15,722 nt of DNA, taken from NCBI GenBank assembly GCA_934621705.1, contig CAKTUP010000036.1:1-15722 (forward strand). Direction: 5' to 3'. This document shows, one piece after another, positions 5,965 to 12,621 of the stretch. The stretch is from an uncultured Petrimonas sp. (GTDB taxonomy: Bacteria > Bacteroidota > Bacteroidia > Bacteroidales > Dysgonomonadaceae). The position numbers and the translations under genes are program-made. Below the pieces are notes generated by a model. The model was not told the DNA's origin, did not search any database, and saw only the letters and a program-made list of their open reading frames with translations. Each line of letters opens with the position of its first letter. The first letter of the stretch is position 1.

Positions 5965-8043
5965 ATGAAAAGAAAAAGAAGATTCAGGCTCAGAACCCGT
6001 TTTTTTGTACCTGCGGTTTTTATACTCGCCATAGCATTCATTACGTTGTTATTTCCCCGGCAGGGAGATTTCAAGTATTCGTTTAGTCAGGGAAGGCCTT
6101 GGCAGTATGGGCTTTTGACTGCTCCGTTTGATTTTCCCATCTATAAACCGGCTGACCAGCTTAAGCAGGAACAAGACAGCATTCTGCGTTTTTACGAACC
6201 ATACTACACCATCGACGAAAGTGTGGAAAAGAACGCGATGGCCGAATTTGATGCCGATGTAAACCTGAACACGAAATTAAGAAACCTGCCGCCCGCCTAT
6301 GTTCTTCATTTGAGGAACAACCTGCAGAAACTGTATCAGTCGGGGATTATGCGTTCGGAAGACTACGACCGGATCTTCACTTCCGAAACGCAGTTGATGC
6401 GCCTGCGAAGAGGCAATCTGGCACAATCGAAAAACATTGAGGAATTCAACACCATCCGTTCGGCTTACGAAAAATTGCTGGACAACACTCCCCGCAATAT
6501 GGATGTTGAAATGATCCGTTCGGCAGATGTCAACAAATACATCCGGGAAAATATAGCTTACGATGCATCCACATCCGAAAAAGCGCGCGAAGAATTTATT
6601 CAGCAAGTATCGCCATCAACCGGAATGGTACAGACCGGACAACGGATTATCGACCAGGGCGAAATAGTAGATGCACAGACGTTTCAGGTGTTGAATTCCC
6701 TGAAACGAGTTACTGAAGAGCGAAGCGGCAGAACAGGCAGAAACGGATGGATGATTTTCGGCCAGGCACTGCTGGTAACACTTTTGTTCGGCGCATTTTA
6801 TTCGTATTTGCTTTTCTTTAGGCCGCACGAATACCGGAACCGGAAACACGTTGTTTTTATGCTGTCGCTCATAACCGCTTTTGTGGCGCTCACGGCCGTT
6901 ACCACACAGCTCAGGCTGTTCAACGTGTATATTATTCCGTACGCCATCGTCACCATTCTTATCCGCACGTTTATCGATTCCCGCACGGCGCTGTTTGCCA
7001 GTTTAATCACCATTATTTTGTGTTCGCTGATGGTTCCGTTTCCGTTTGAATTTATTGTCATTCAGGTTTCGGTTGCCATGGTATCGATATTTATGCTGAA
7101 AGAGCTTACGGAGCGTTCGCAACTGATACGCAGTTCGTTCTTTATACTGTTGACATACAGCTTGATGTATGCCGGATTGATGATGCATATGGAAGGCAGC
7201 ATAAGTAAAATAGATGGAGTGGTATTTGTCTATTTTCTTATCAACTTCATTTTCATCATGTTCTCTTATTCGCTGGTATATCTCATCGAAAAATCTTTCG
7301 GGTTTATATCGGGAGTGAGTTTGGTGGAACTGTCCAACATCAACAAACCGTTGTTGAAAGAACTGTCGGAAAAAGCGCCGGGCACATTTCAGCACTCGCT
7401 GCAGGTTTCCAACCTGGGCATGGCGGCAGCCGCCAAAATTGGGGCCAATGCTTCGCTGATAAGAACCGGAGCCTTATATCACGATATCGGGAAAATGGTA
7501 AATCCTGCTTTTTTCACCGAAAACCAATCGCCGGGAATGAATCCGCACGCCGGTCTTCCTTTCGAAGAAAGTGCGCGCATCATCATCAATCACGTGAGAG
7601 ACGGGGTGAAGATTGCGCAGAAAAACGGCCTTCCGAAGCAAATTGTCGATTTTATCGAAACGCACCACGGAACCAGTATGCCCAAGTATTTTTATATTTC
7701 GTGGAAAAACGCCAACCCCGGAAAGGAAATAAACGAAGACCTGTTCCGCTATCCCGGCCCGAACCCGTTCTCGAAGGAGACTGCCATTATGATGATGGCC
7801 GACGCGGTGGAAGCCGCATCGAGAAGTTTGCCGGAATATAACGAGGAGAGCATCCGCCGGTTGGTTGATTCGCTTATTGACTCGCAGGTTGCGGAAGGAT
7901 ATTTCAAACTCGCGCCCATCACTTTCCGCGATATCGAGTTAATAAAAGACGTATTTCTGCAAAAGCTGAAAACCATTTACCACACGCGAATCGCGTATCC
8001 CACGCTTAATGTGCCTCAGCCGCAGCCGAAACTAGTTGAGTAA
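5965..8043 (+). CDS. pgpH: 7TM-HD phosphodiesterase, PgpH/YqfF type (c-di-AMP hydrolase family)
   Basis: Inner-membrane protein of 692 residues. Known family members degrade cyclic di-AMP, a signal tied to potassium, osmotic and cell-wall balance. Order of parts: one N-terminal membrane helix (about 11-30); an extracytoplasmic 7TMR-HDED domain (about 35-260) with GQRIIDQGEIVDAQTF at 225-240; several membrane helices between about 262 and 445; and a cytoplasmic HD domain (about 455-670). The HD metal ligands are all visible: His477 in FQHSLQ, His506-Asp507 in YHDIGK, His543, His567-His568 in ETHHGT, and Asp613 in MMADAVEAASR. The start MKRKRRFRLRTRFF is a good positive-inside anchor. It follows gltX by 25 bp on the same strand. 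Its 3' end overlaps the convergent lipoprotein gene by 12 bp. The substrate is inferred from the family. Confidence 0.93.
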   Translation: MKRKRRFRLRTRFFVPAVFILAIAFITLLFPRQGDFKYSFSQGRPWQYGLLTAPFDFPIYKPADQLKQEQDSILRFYEPYYTIDESVEKNAMAEFDADVNLNTKLRNLPPAYVLHLRNNLQKLYQSGIMRSEDYDRIFTSETQLMRLRRGNLAQSKNIEEFNTIRSAYEKLLDNTPRNMDVEMIRSADVNKYIRENIAYDASTSEKAREEFIQQVSPSTGMVQTGQRIIDQGEIVDAQTFQVLNSLKRVTEERSGRTGRNGWMIFGQALLVTLLFGAFYSYLLFFRPHEYRNRKHVVFMLSLITAFVALTAVTTQLRLFNVYIIPYAIVTILIRTFIDSRTALFASLITIILCSLMVPFPFEFIVIQVSVAMVSIFMLKELTERSQLIRSSFFILLTYSLMYAGLMMHMEGSISKIDGVVFVYFLINFIFIMFSYSLVYLIEKSFGFISGVSLVELSNINKPLLKELSEKAPGTFQHSLQVSNLGMAAAAKIGANASLIRTGALYHDIGKMVNPAFFTENQSPGMNPHAGLPFEESARIIINHVRDGVKIAQKNGLPKQIVDFIETHHGTSMPKYFYISWKNANPGKEINEDLFRYPGPNPFSKETAIMMMADAVEAASRSLPEYNEESIRRLVDSLIDSQVAEGYFKLAPITFRDIELIKDVFLQKLKTIYHTRIAYPTLNVPQPQPKLVE

Positions 8044-9018
8044 CTCGGCAATTTTCGGTTCAAGCTTGGTTACTTCGATATTTTTATCTACGATAATTCC
8101 TTGCGGATCAATCAGAAAGCTGGTCGGAAGCCACCTCACGGCGTAGGCTTTCAGTTCGTTGCTGTTCCATCCGCCTTCCGAAATTACCTGCGGCCACGTC
8201 ATACCGTCTTTTTCAATGGCGCCCAGCCAGCGTGCCCTGTCTTCATCGATGGATACGCCCAAAACGGTGAAATTCTTGTCTTTGTACTGATTTTGCAACC
8301 GGACTAAATCCGGACTGGCTTTGCGGCAATCGGGACACCACGATGCCCAAAAATCGATCAACACGTATTTTCCGCGCAGCGAACTCAAGGTTAACGTATC
8401 GCCCTGCAGGGTTTGGAGCGCAAAATCGGGAGCAGCTTTTCCGGGGAGGACATTCTCAAGGCTTATCAGGTTTTCATCAATTTCTTTCACATACGAATGG
8501 TTGTTCAACGACTCCGAAAGCTTTTCCCGAATCGATTTCAGTTCATCGTAACCGTATTTATAGATATTTCTGTTCAGGAAATACACCGCTACGGGCGAAG
8601 CCGGATTTGCCAGTAAAAAACTATCGGGATTCAACGTTCCTTTCAGGTTTTCGGGTAATACCCGGTAAAACGTTTCTGCGTTTTCAGAACCTTCCAGCGT
8701 TGAAATTTCCCAATCGCTTGTCAACTCTATTTTCAGCGGACTGTTATCTAAGAAAACCTGCGCTCTTTTCGATTTTTGCGAAGGCGTTAAAATATAAATC
8801 GAAGGCTCTGCCACAGAACCCGATAAGGTAAATTTCCCATCCGCAATTTCCACGGAATCCAAGTCGATATATTTCCGGTTTTTGTACTCCTGCAGGTAAA
8901 CTTTTCCGGTGATATCGGCCGGAACCGTTCCGGTTATCGTGAATTCGTTGCTCTTTTTTTGTTGGCTGCATGATGCAATTACAATGGCAAGAAATAATAA
9001 AAAGGATATTTTTTTCAT
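8032..9018 (-). CDS. Thioredoxin-like lipoprotein (TlpA/ResA type with DUF4369-like N-terminus)
   Basis: Envelope lipoprotein of 328 residues with a thiol-disulfide redox domain. The signal MKKISFLLFLAIVIASC ends in a lipobox (IASC) with Cys17 as the lipidated residue. Residues about 25-120 form the beta-rich DUF4369-like domain common in Bacteroidota redoxins (FTITGTV, KVYLQEY, DSVEIADGKF). The thioredoxin domain spans about 193-328: PGKAAPDFALQ, then FWASWCPDCRKASPDLV, with active-site Cys228-Pro-Asp-Cys231, and cis-Pro298 in RWLPTSFLID. The CPDC centre fits a reductase rather than a peroxidase; partners cannot be named. The start at 9018 is chosen because it gives the signal peptide directly; the ATG at 9042 would add eight residues in front. 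A long hairpin lies 72 bp upstream. Its 3' end overlaps the convergent phosphodiesterase gene. Confidence 0.93.
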   Translation of the reverse strand: MKKISFLLFLAIVIASCSQQKKSNEFTITGTVPADITGKVYLQEYKNRKYIDLDSVEIADGKFTLSGSVAEPSIYILTPSQKSKRAQVFLDNSPLKIELTSDWEISTLEGSENAETFYRVLPENLKGTLNPDSFLLANPASPVAVYFLNRNIYKYGYDELKSIREKLSESLNNHSYVKEIDENLISLENVLPGKAAPDFALQTLQGDTLTLSSLRGKYVLIDFWASWCPDCRKASPDLVRLQNQYKDKNFTVLGVSIDEDRARWLGAIEKDGMTWPQVISEGGWNSNELKAYAVRWLPTSFLIDPQGIIVDKNIEVTKLEPKIAELLN

Positions 9019-9461
9019 TGATGTGATGTTTTTTAGAACCAAGCATTCCAGAACGGTTTTGCGTTCAAAAAATTTAATGAAACACTTGGAATAAGGTAAT
9101 AAGGTTAGTTTTGTGGCTGATTTTCGGGTACTAAGGTTGATGGATTTTCGAAATAAGGTTTTTAAATATCGAAAGATAAAACCTTATTTTTTCAATTGAC
9201 CTTAGTAGAAAAACAGCCGCCTACTCTTTTGACCTTATTAGCTTATTTTCAATTATATAATTAATATTTTTCAGATTTGTTTCTTAAGAGACATTAGAGT
9301 CAAGACTTTTGCGTTGAATTATTCAAATTTCTGTCTTCGATTATCGTTTCATAATCATTCCCATGTGTCTAAGTTTTATTTTAGTATGGGCACTTTCCCA
9401 GATATTCTTCAGTGGTAATGCCAGATTACTTTTTCAACTATTTTTTGTTTACCTGCATATC
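9019..9461. other. Gene-poor spacer with a long hairpin
   Basis: Between the lipoprotein gene and the antitoxin-like gene I find no convincing coding region. The left part contains the 158-nt imperfect hairpin described separately (9090-9247). A 12-bp palindrome AATTATATAATT follows at 9250-9261. On the minus strand, an ATG at 9458 opens a six-codon frame (MQVNKK) that stops at 9438, where a ParE/RelE toxin gene might be expected. A short stop-free stretch further down reads THGNDYETIIEDRNLNNS, but it has no start codon. This may be decayed coding DNA; I cannot assign it. Confidence 0.45.
9090..9247. repeat. Long imperfect inverted repeat built on AATAAGGT
   Basis: The two halves are imperfect reverse complements over about 70 bases. 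The inner stem AATAAGGTTTT (9152-9162) pairs perfectly with AAAACCTTATT (9178-9188) around a 15-nt loop. Further out, ACTAAGGT (9130-9137) pairs with ACCTTAGT (9199-9206), TGGCTG faces CAGCCG, and AATAAGGTAATAAGG pairs with CCTTATTAGCTTATT with one mismatch. AATAAGGT itself occurs at 9090, 9098 and 9152. It could be a miniature transposable element or a structured RNA in the lipoprotein leader. It contains no ORF, and I see no clear target-site duplication. Confidence 0.7.
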
Positions 9462-9701
9462 TTATAACCACTTTTCATACTGCTTGCGCGCTTCGGAATG
9501 AGGTACAACATCTCCGTTATCGGCATCCATAATTCCTTTTTCTATGGAATTTTTTTCTGCGTCGGAAATAGAGTCCCACCAATCTTTGGTTTCTTTGTTT
9601 CTGATTTTCATCAGTTTCTTAATTATTGCATTATCTTCAACAGTGGAAATCCATTGAATCAATTCTAATTTTTCGTCTAAAACCTTAATATCTGAGTTCA
9701 T
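9462..9701 (-). CDS. Small acidic protein, possible ParE/RelE-type antitoxin
   Basis: A 79-residue soluble protein. The N-terminal half is helical (LDEKLELIQWISTVED). The C-terminal half WWDSISDAEKNSIEKGIMDA, then GDVVPHSEARKQYEKWL, has the pattern of Bacteroidota addiction-module antitoxins: a short helix, an acidic helix, G-x-x-x-x-H-x-E-x-R, and a final WL. Such proteins normally precede a ParE/RelE toxin gene on the same strand. Here only a six-codon ATG frame (9458-9438) and non-coding DNA follow, so it seems to be an orphan. A TATCTTTG box at 9730-9737 would give a leader of about 22 bases. I am sure of the gene-like composition, less so of the family. Confidence 0.6.
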   Translation of the reverse strand: MNSDIKVLDEKLELIQWISTVEDNAIIKKLMKIRNKETKDWWDSISDAEKNSIEKGIMDADNGDVVPHSEARKQYEKWL

Positions 9702-9729
9702 AACATTATTTTTTTAGAGATTTCACTTC

Positions 9730-9737
9730 CAAAGATA
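9730..9737 (-). promoter_or_regulatory. Probable promoter -7 box of the antitoxin-like gene
   Basis: Reads TATCTTTG on the minus strand, matching TAnnTTTG, 28 bp before the ATG at 9701. A TTTG further upstream is 24 bases away, slightly long for a -33 element. This box makes the gene independent of guaA, which lies upstream on the same strand. Confidence 0.55.
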
Positions 9738-9783
9738 CACATTTTCTATAAAAAACGAAGGCAAAGCCATCGTCTCCCGGCCA

Positions 9784-9806
9784 CCTTGTCTCCTTGTCTC
9801 CTTGTC
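9784..9806. repeat. Tandem 8-bp repeat CCTTGTCT, about 2.9 copies
   Basis: Three consecutive copies of CCTTGTCT, the last one base short, lie in the 111-bp gap downstream of guaA. The same motif recurs in reverse orientation at 12554-12565 (AGACAAGGAGAC). The number of units could vary between strains through slippage. No function is apparent. Confidence 0.75.
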
Positions 9807-9812
9807 GCCACC

Positions 9813-11333
9813 TCATTCCCACTCAATCGTTGCCGGTGGTTTCGAAGAAATATCGTACACCACGCGATTCACGCCGCGCACTTTATTGATAATTTCGTTC
9901 GATACTTTCGCCAAAAATTCATAAGGCAAATGCGCCCAATCGGCCGTCATGGCGTCGGTGGAAGTTACGGCGCGCAGAGCGATGGTGTTTTCGTAGGTGC
10001 GCTCGTCGCCCATCACGCCAACCGATTGCACGGGAAGCAAAATGGCGCCCGCCTGCCAAACCTTGTCGTAAAGGCCGGAAGCGCGTAAATTAGAGATAAA
10101 AATATCGTCGGCTTCTTGTGCGATGTGTACCTTTTCGGGAGTGATGTCGCCCAATATTCTAATTCCCAATCCCGGCCCGGGAAACGGGTGACGATGGATA
10201 AGGTGCGGCTTCATTCCAAGTTCCAACCCGATTTTTCGCACTTCGTCTTTAAAAAGCAATTTAAGCGGTTCACACAATTTCAAATTCATTTTTTCGGGAA
10301 GCCCGCCCACGTTGTGGTGGCTTTTGATAACCGTTCCGGTAATGGAAAGCGACTCGATGATATCGGGATAAATGGTTCCCTGCGCCAGCCATTTAATGTC
10401 TTGTAGTTTGTGCGCTTCTTCGTCGAAAACATCGATAAATCCTTTGCCGATGATCTTGCGTTTTTGTTCCGGATCGGCTACTCCGGCAAGCTCGCGGTAG
10501 AAGCGTTCGCGGGCATCCACACCGATAACGTTCAGCCCCAGGTGTTCGTAATTTTCGAGTACGGTTTCGAATTCATTCTTGCGCAGCAAGCCGTGATTTA
10601 CGAAAATGCACGTCAGATTTTTTCCGATGGCTTTGTTCAGCAAAACGGCCACCACCGACGAGTCCACGCCGCCCGAAAGGGCGAGAATTACCTTATCGTT
10701 GCCCAGCGTTTGTTTCAGATCGGCCACCGTGGCTTCGATAAACGATGCGGGCGTCCAGTCTTTTTTCACGCTGCAAATATTTAGAAAATTGTCCAGAATT
10801 TTAATTCCCTGTTCCGTATGGAAAACTTCGGGATGGAATTGCACGCCCCAGGTTTGCTCATCCTGCACTTTGTAGGCGGCAATTTCCACGTCTTCGGTGG
10901 AAGCGATAACCGAAAAGTTTTCGGGAATTCGCAAAATGGTATCGCCGTGCGACATCCACACCTGCGATTGCTGCGGCAGGTTTCCGAGCAGTAAGTCGGC
11001 GGTGTTTTTCACTTGCAAATGTGCCCGGCCGTATTCGCGCGAAGCGCTTTTTCCCACTTCACCACCCGATGATTGCGCCATCAGTTGCGCGCCGTAGCAA
11101 ATACCCAACACGGGATAGTTTCCTCGGATTTGGGATAAATCGGTTTTGAATGCGTTATCGTCGTTTACCGAAAACGGGCTTCCAGAAAGGATTACGCCTT
11201 TCACAGACTCATCCCCGAAGGGGAATTTATTGTAAGGAACTATTTCGCAATACGTGCTGAGTTCGCGCACGCGGCGGCCGATAAGTTGCGTGGTTTGCGA
11301 ACCAAAATCGAGGATAATTATTTTTTCGTGCAT
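9813..11333 (-). CDS. guaA: GMP synthase (glutamine-hydrolysing)
   Basis: Converts XMP to GMP using ATP and glutamine, the last step of guanine nucleotide synthesis, in the cytoplasm. The 506-residue protein has both domains in one chain. The class I amidotransferase (1-190) carries nucleophile Cys79 in [11 protein letters not shown] and the His167/Glu169 pair in GVQFHPEV. The ATP pyrophosphatase domain (about 195-385) carries the P-loop SGGVDSS at 220-226. The C-terminal dimerisation domain follows and ends [13 protein letters not shown], the usual GuaA terminus. The start at 11333 ([13 protein letters not shown]) is chosen because the ATG at 11357 lies inside the palindrome at 11346-11390 and would add eight repeat-encoded residues. 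A TATCTTTG box at 11403-11410 lies beyond the palindrome, so the repeat is within the 5' leader. Confidence 0.98.
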   Translation of the reverse strand: MHEKIIILDFGSQTTQLIGRRVRELSTYCEIVPYNKFPFGDESVKGVILSGSPFSVNDDNAFKTDLSQIRGNYPVLGICYGAQLMAQSSGGEVGKSASREYGRAHLQVKNTADLLLGNLPQQSQVWMSHGDTILRIPENFSVIASTEDVEIAAYKVQDEQTWGVQFHPEVFHTEQGIKILDNFLNICSVKKDWTPASFIEATVADLKQTLGNDKVILALSGGVDSSVVAVLLNKAIGKNLTCIFVNHGLLRKNEFETVLENYEHLGLNVIGVDARERFYRELAGVADPEQKRKIIGKGFIDVFDEEAHKLQDIKWLAQGTIYPDIIESLSITGTVIKSHHNVGGLPEKMNLKLCEPLKLLFKDEVRKIGLELGMKPHLIHRHPFPGPGLGIRILGDITPEKVHIAQEADDIFISNLRASGLYDKVWQAGAILLPVQSVGVMGDERTYENTIALRAVTSTDAMTADWAHLPYEFLAKVSNEIINKVRGVNRVVYDISSKPPATIEWE

Positions 11334-11345
11334 ATATTTTTCTGT

Positions 11346-11390
11346 GTAGAGACGCAATGCCTGCCTGTCGGGCAGACAGGCTTGCGTCTA
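11346..11390. repeat. Nested palindrome in the guaA leader
   Basis: The outer arms GACGCAA (11351-11357) and TTGCGTC (11382-11388) belong to the same GTAGAGACGC type as the element at 1622-1649. Between them is a second palindrome, GCCTGCCTGTC facing GGCAGACAGGC, with two mismatched or wobble positions. The structure would form one long stem in the guaA mRNA leader, ending 12 bases before the start codon. It could be one repeat inserted into another. Confidence 0.75.
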
Positions 11391-11402
11391 ATTTTTTCGA
11401 TG

Positions 11403-11410
11403 CAAAGATA
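11403..11410 (-). promoter_or_regulatory. Probable guaA promoter -7 box
   Basis: Reads TATCTTTG on the minus strand and matches TAnnTTTG. Transcription would start near 11396, giving a leader of about 63 bases that contains the palindrome at 11346-11390. No strong -33 TTTG is visible. Confidence 0.6.
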
Positions 11411-11478
11411 CGAAAAGTATGGAAAACTGCGTAACGCTTTCGGGCAGATGACTTCAGAAAATCTATCCGACACGTTCA

Positions 11479-11534
11479 ATAATTATTTATTGAAAAAAGA
11501 TGTTTTTTTATCGTTTTTCGATAAATATTTATTG
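11479..11534. promoter_or_regulatory. Two 14-bp direct repeats upstream of the DUF2975 promoter
   Basis: ATAATTATTTATTG (11479-11492) and ATAAATATTTATTG (11521-11534) match at 13 of 14 positions and start exactly 42 bp apart, four helical turns. The second contains the perfect palindrome ATAAATATTTAT and ends 19 bases before the -7 box, so it overlaps the -33 region. This spacing and placement fit paired operator sites, possibly for the HTH protein at 12339-12545. Confidence 0.45.
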
Positions 11535-11553
11535 TTTTGTAAAAATATTGTTT

Positions 11554-11561
11554 TACATTTG
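11554..11561 (+). promoter_or_regulatory. Probable promoter -7 box of the DUF2975/HTH pair
   Basis: TACATTTG fits TAnnTTTG and lies 29 bp before the ATG at 11591. An ATTG about 19 bases upstream may serve as a weak -33 element. It falls at the end of the second direct repeat. Confidence 0.55.
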
Positions 11562-11590
11562 TGGCGTGAAATAAATTAAACATCAATTTT

Positions 11591-12284
11591 ATGAAATTAA
11601 GCTTTAATAAAAATTCGCTCGCTATTCTATCTATTTTGGCAGGAATCGTTTATTTAGTGATATTACTTTCGGAAATAAGCGAAGCTTGGGAAGGCGCCAC
11701 TCAAGGTTTTAAAAGCGGGATGGATTCTGTTTTGAAAGAACAAGATGATGATCCTAAGAACGATTTTGAGACAGAGTTTTTCTTAATGAAATTAAAGGTC
11801 AAGGACAAGAGAAATTATTATCCCGATTCTATTTTAAACAGAGCTACCAACGATTTCCTGCCTGCAAGAATAGAGAAAATAGATGTTGTTTATCAACCTA
11901 AAAAAGCGCTACCCCTTATGGAATATTTTCACAATGTTTTTTTTGGGATTGTTAGCTCTTCCAATTTTGGTTTTGTTGGTATTTATTCCTATCCAATTTT
12001 ACAAACTCATTTTTTCACTTTATAAGAACAGTGTTTTCACTTCTGAAAATGTGAATCGGATACAGAAAATAGGTGTTTTTTACATCATAATTTACGCTTA
12101 TCTGCTTTGCTTTAGTTTTTATCAATATTTCTTGGCGAAAAGTGTGATAGATTTGGATAAATATGAAATTGCCCGTCCGGATTTTGCAAGTGAATCCTTG
12201 CTTATCGGATTGGTCGCGCTAATTTTTGCAACGGTGCTGAAACGTGCTATTGCAATAAAAGAAGAACAAGACCTCACCATCTAA
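11591..12284 (+). pseudogene. DUF2975 membrane protein, frameshifted at an 8-T run
   Basis: Two overlapping frames together encode one DUF2975-like membrane protein of about 230 residues. The first frame (11591-12025) starts MKLSFNKNSLAILSILAG with a membrane helix at about 9-28, a soluble segment, and VVYQPKKALPLMEYFHNVFF. After that it turns into unrelated sequence. The second frame continues FFLGLLALPILVLLVFIPIQ, then three more membrane segments, and ends RAIAIKEEQDLTI, the usual DUF2975 ending. Moving from one to the other needs the loss of one base, best placed in the run of eight Ts at 11937-11944: with seven Ts the frame reads NVFLGLL. This may be a real inactivating slip, a phase-variable tract, transcriptional slippage, or a sequencing error. 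The HTH gene downstream is intact and is the usual neighbour of this family. Confidence 0.85.
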
Positions 12285-12292
12285 ATCCCAAA

Positions 12293-12316
12293 GTCACTCC
12301 CGCGTAGGCGGGAACC
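12293..12316. repeat. Short hairpin flanked by 10-bp direct repeats
   Basis: The stem TCCCGC/GCGGGA with loop GTAG lies between the DUF2975 stop codon and the HTH gene. It is flanked on both sides by the identical decamer AAATCCCAAA (12283-12292 and 12317-12326). From memory, TCCCGCGTAGGCGGGA is a core shared by dispersed repeats in many bacterial genomes. The flanking duplication looks like a target-site duplication, though the decamer is low in complexity. Confidence 0.6.
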
Positions 12317-12338
12317 AAATCCCAAATCGTAAATAAAA

Positions 12339-12545
12339 ATGCCTATTATAATAAACTTAGACGTAGAAATGGCGAAAAACAAAATTTCGCTCAACGAACT
12401 TTCGGAACGAGTCGGAATCACTCCCGCAAACCTATCGATCCTGAAAACCGGAAAAGCAAAAGCCATCCGATTCAGCACGCTGGAAGCGATATGCAAAATA
12501 CTGAACTGCCAGCCGGGAGATATTATGGAATGGCAGGATGAGTGA
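12339..12545 (+). CDS. Small XRE-type HTH regulator (YozG-like), partner of DUF2975
   Basis: A 68-residue DNA-binding protein that is nearly all helix-turn-helix. Residues 11-64 carry MAKNKISLNELSERVGIT, ANLSILKTGKAKAIRFSTLE, then ICKILNCQPGDIMEW. This close pattern is known for YozG-type regulators encoded next to DUF2975 membrane proteins in many Firmicutes and Bacteroidota. The pairing suggests a membrane sensor controlling a regulator, but the signal is unknown to me. The ATG at 12339 is kept because the family starts with MxIIxNLDVxMAK. The palindromic repeat at 12293-12316 lies in the 54-bp gap behind DUF2975, and the shared promoter is probably at 11554-11561. Candidate binding sites are the 14-bp repeats at 11479-11534. 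Confidence 0.9.
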   Translation: MPIIINLDVEMAKNKISLNELSERVGITPANLSILKTGKAKAIRFSTLEAICKILNCQPGDIMEWQDE

Positions 12546-12553
12546 GACGGGGA

Positions 12554-12565
12554 AGACAAGGAGAC
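12554..12565. repeat. Second copy of the CTTGTCTC-type motif
   Basis: AGACAAGGAGAC is the exact reverse complement of GTCTCCTTGTCT within the tandem repeat at 9784-9806. It begins nine bases after the HTH stop codon. Only about one and a half units are present here. Confidence 0.5.
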
Positions 12566-12585
12566 TTGGTGAACCCGCTCCAACA

Positions 12586-12617
12586 TTAAACTTTAAACAT
12601 CAAACTTCAAACTTTAA
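12586..12617. repeat. Short-period AAACTT repeat in the CPBP leader
   Basis: AAACTT recurs at 12588, 12602 and 12609, with AAACAT at 12595, giving roughly 7-base periodicity. The block ends four bases before the ATG at 12622, so it would occupy the ribosome-binding region. I see no Shine-Dalgarno here. It resembles low-complexity spacers I associate with Bacteroidota, but the function is unknown. Confidence 0.55.
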
Positions 12618-12621
12618 AAAT

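Noticed and set aside
9090..9247. CRISPR array based on repeated AATAAGGT
   Set aside because: The repeats are only 8 bp, irregularly spaced and arranged as inverted halves of one hairpin. There are no uniform repeat-spacer units and no cas genes.
11334..11402. Purine riboswitch in the guaA leader
   Set aside because: The structure is fully explained by nested palindromic repeats. I see no purine aptamer core or three-way junction.
11937..11944. Programmed ribosomal frameshift in DUF2975
   Set aside because: I see no stimulatory structure or stop-codon arrangement typical of programmed +1 shifts. A T-run length change is simpler.
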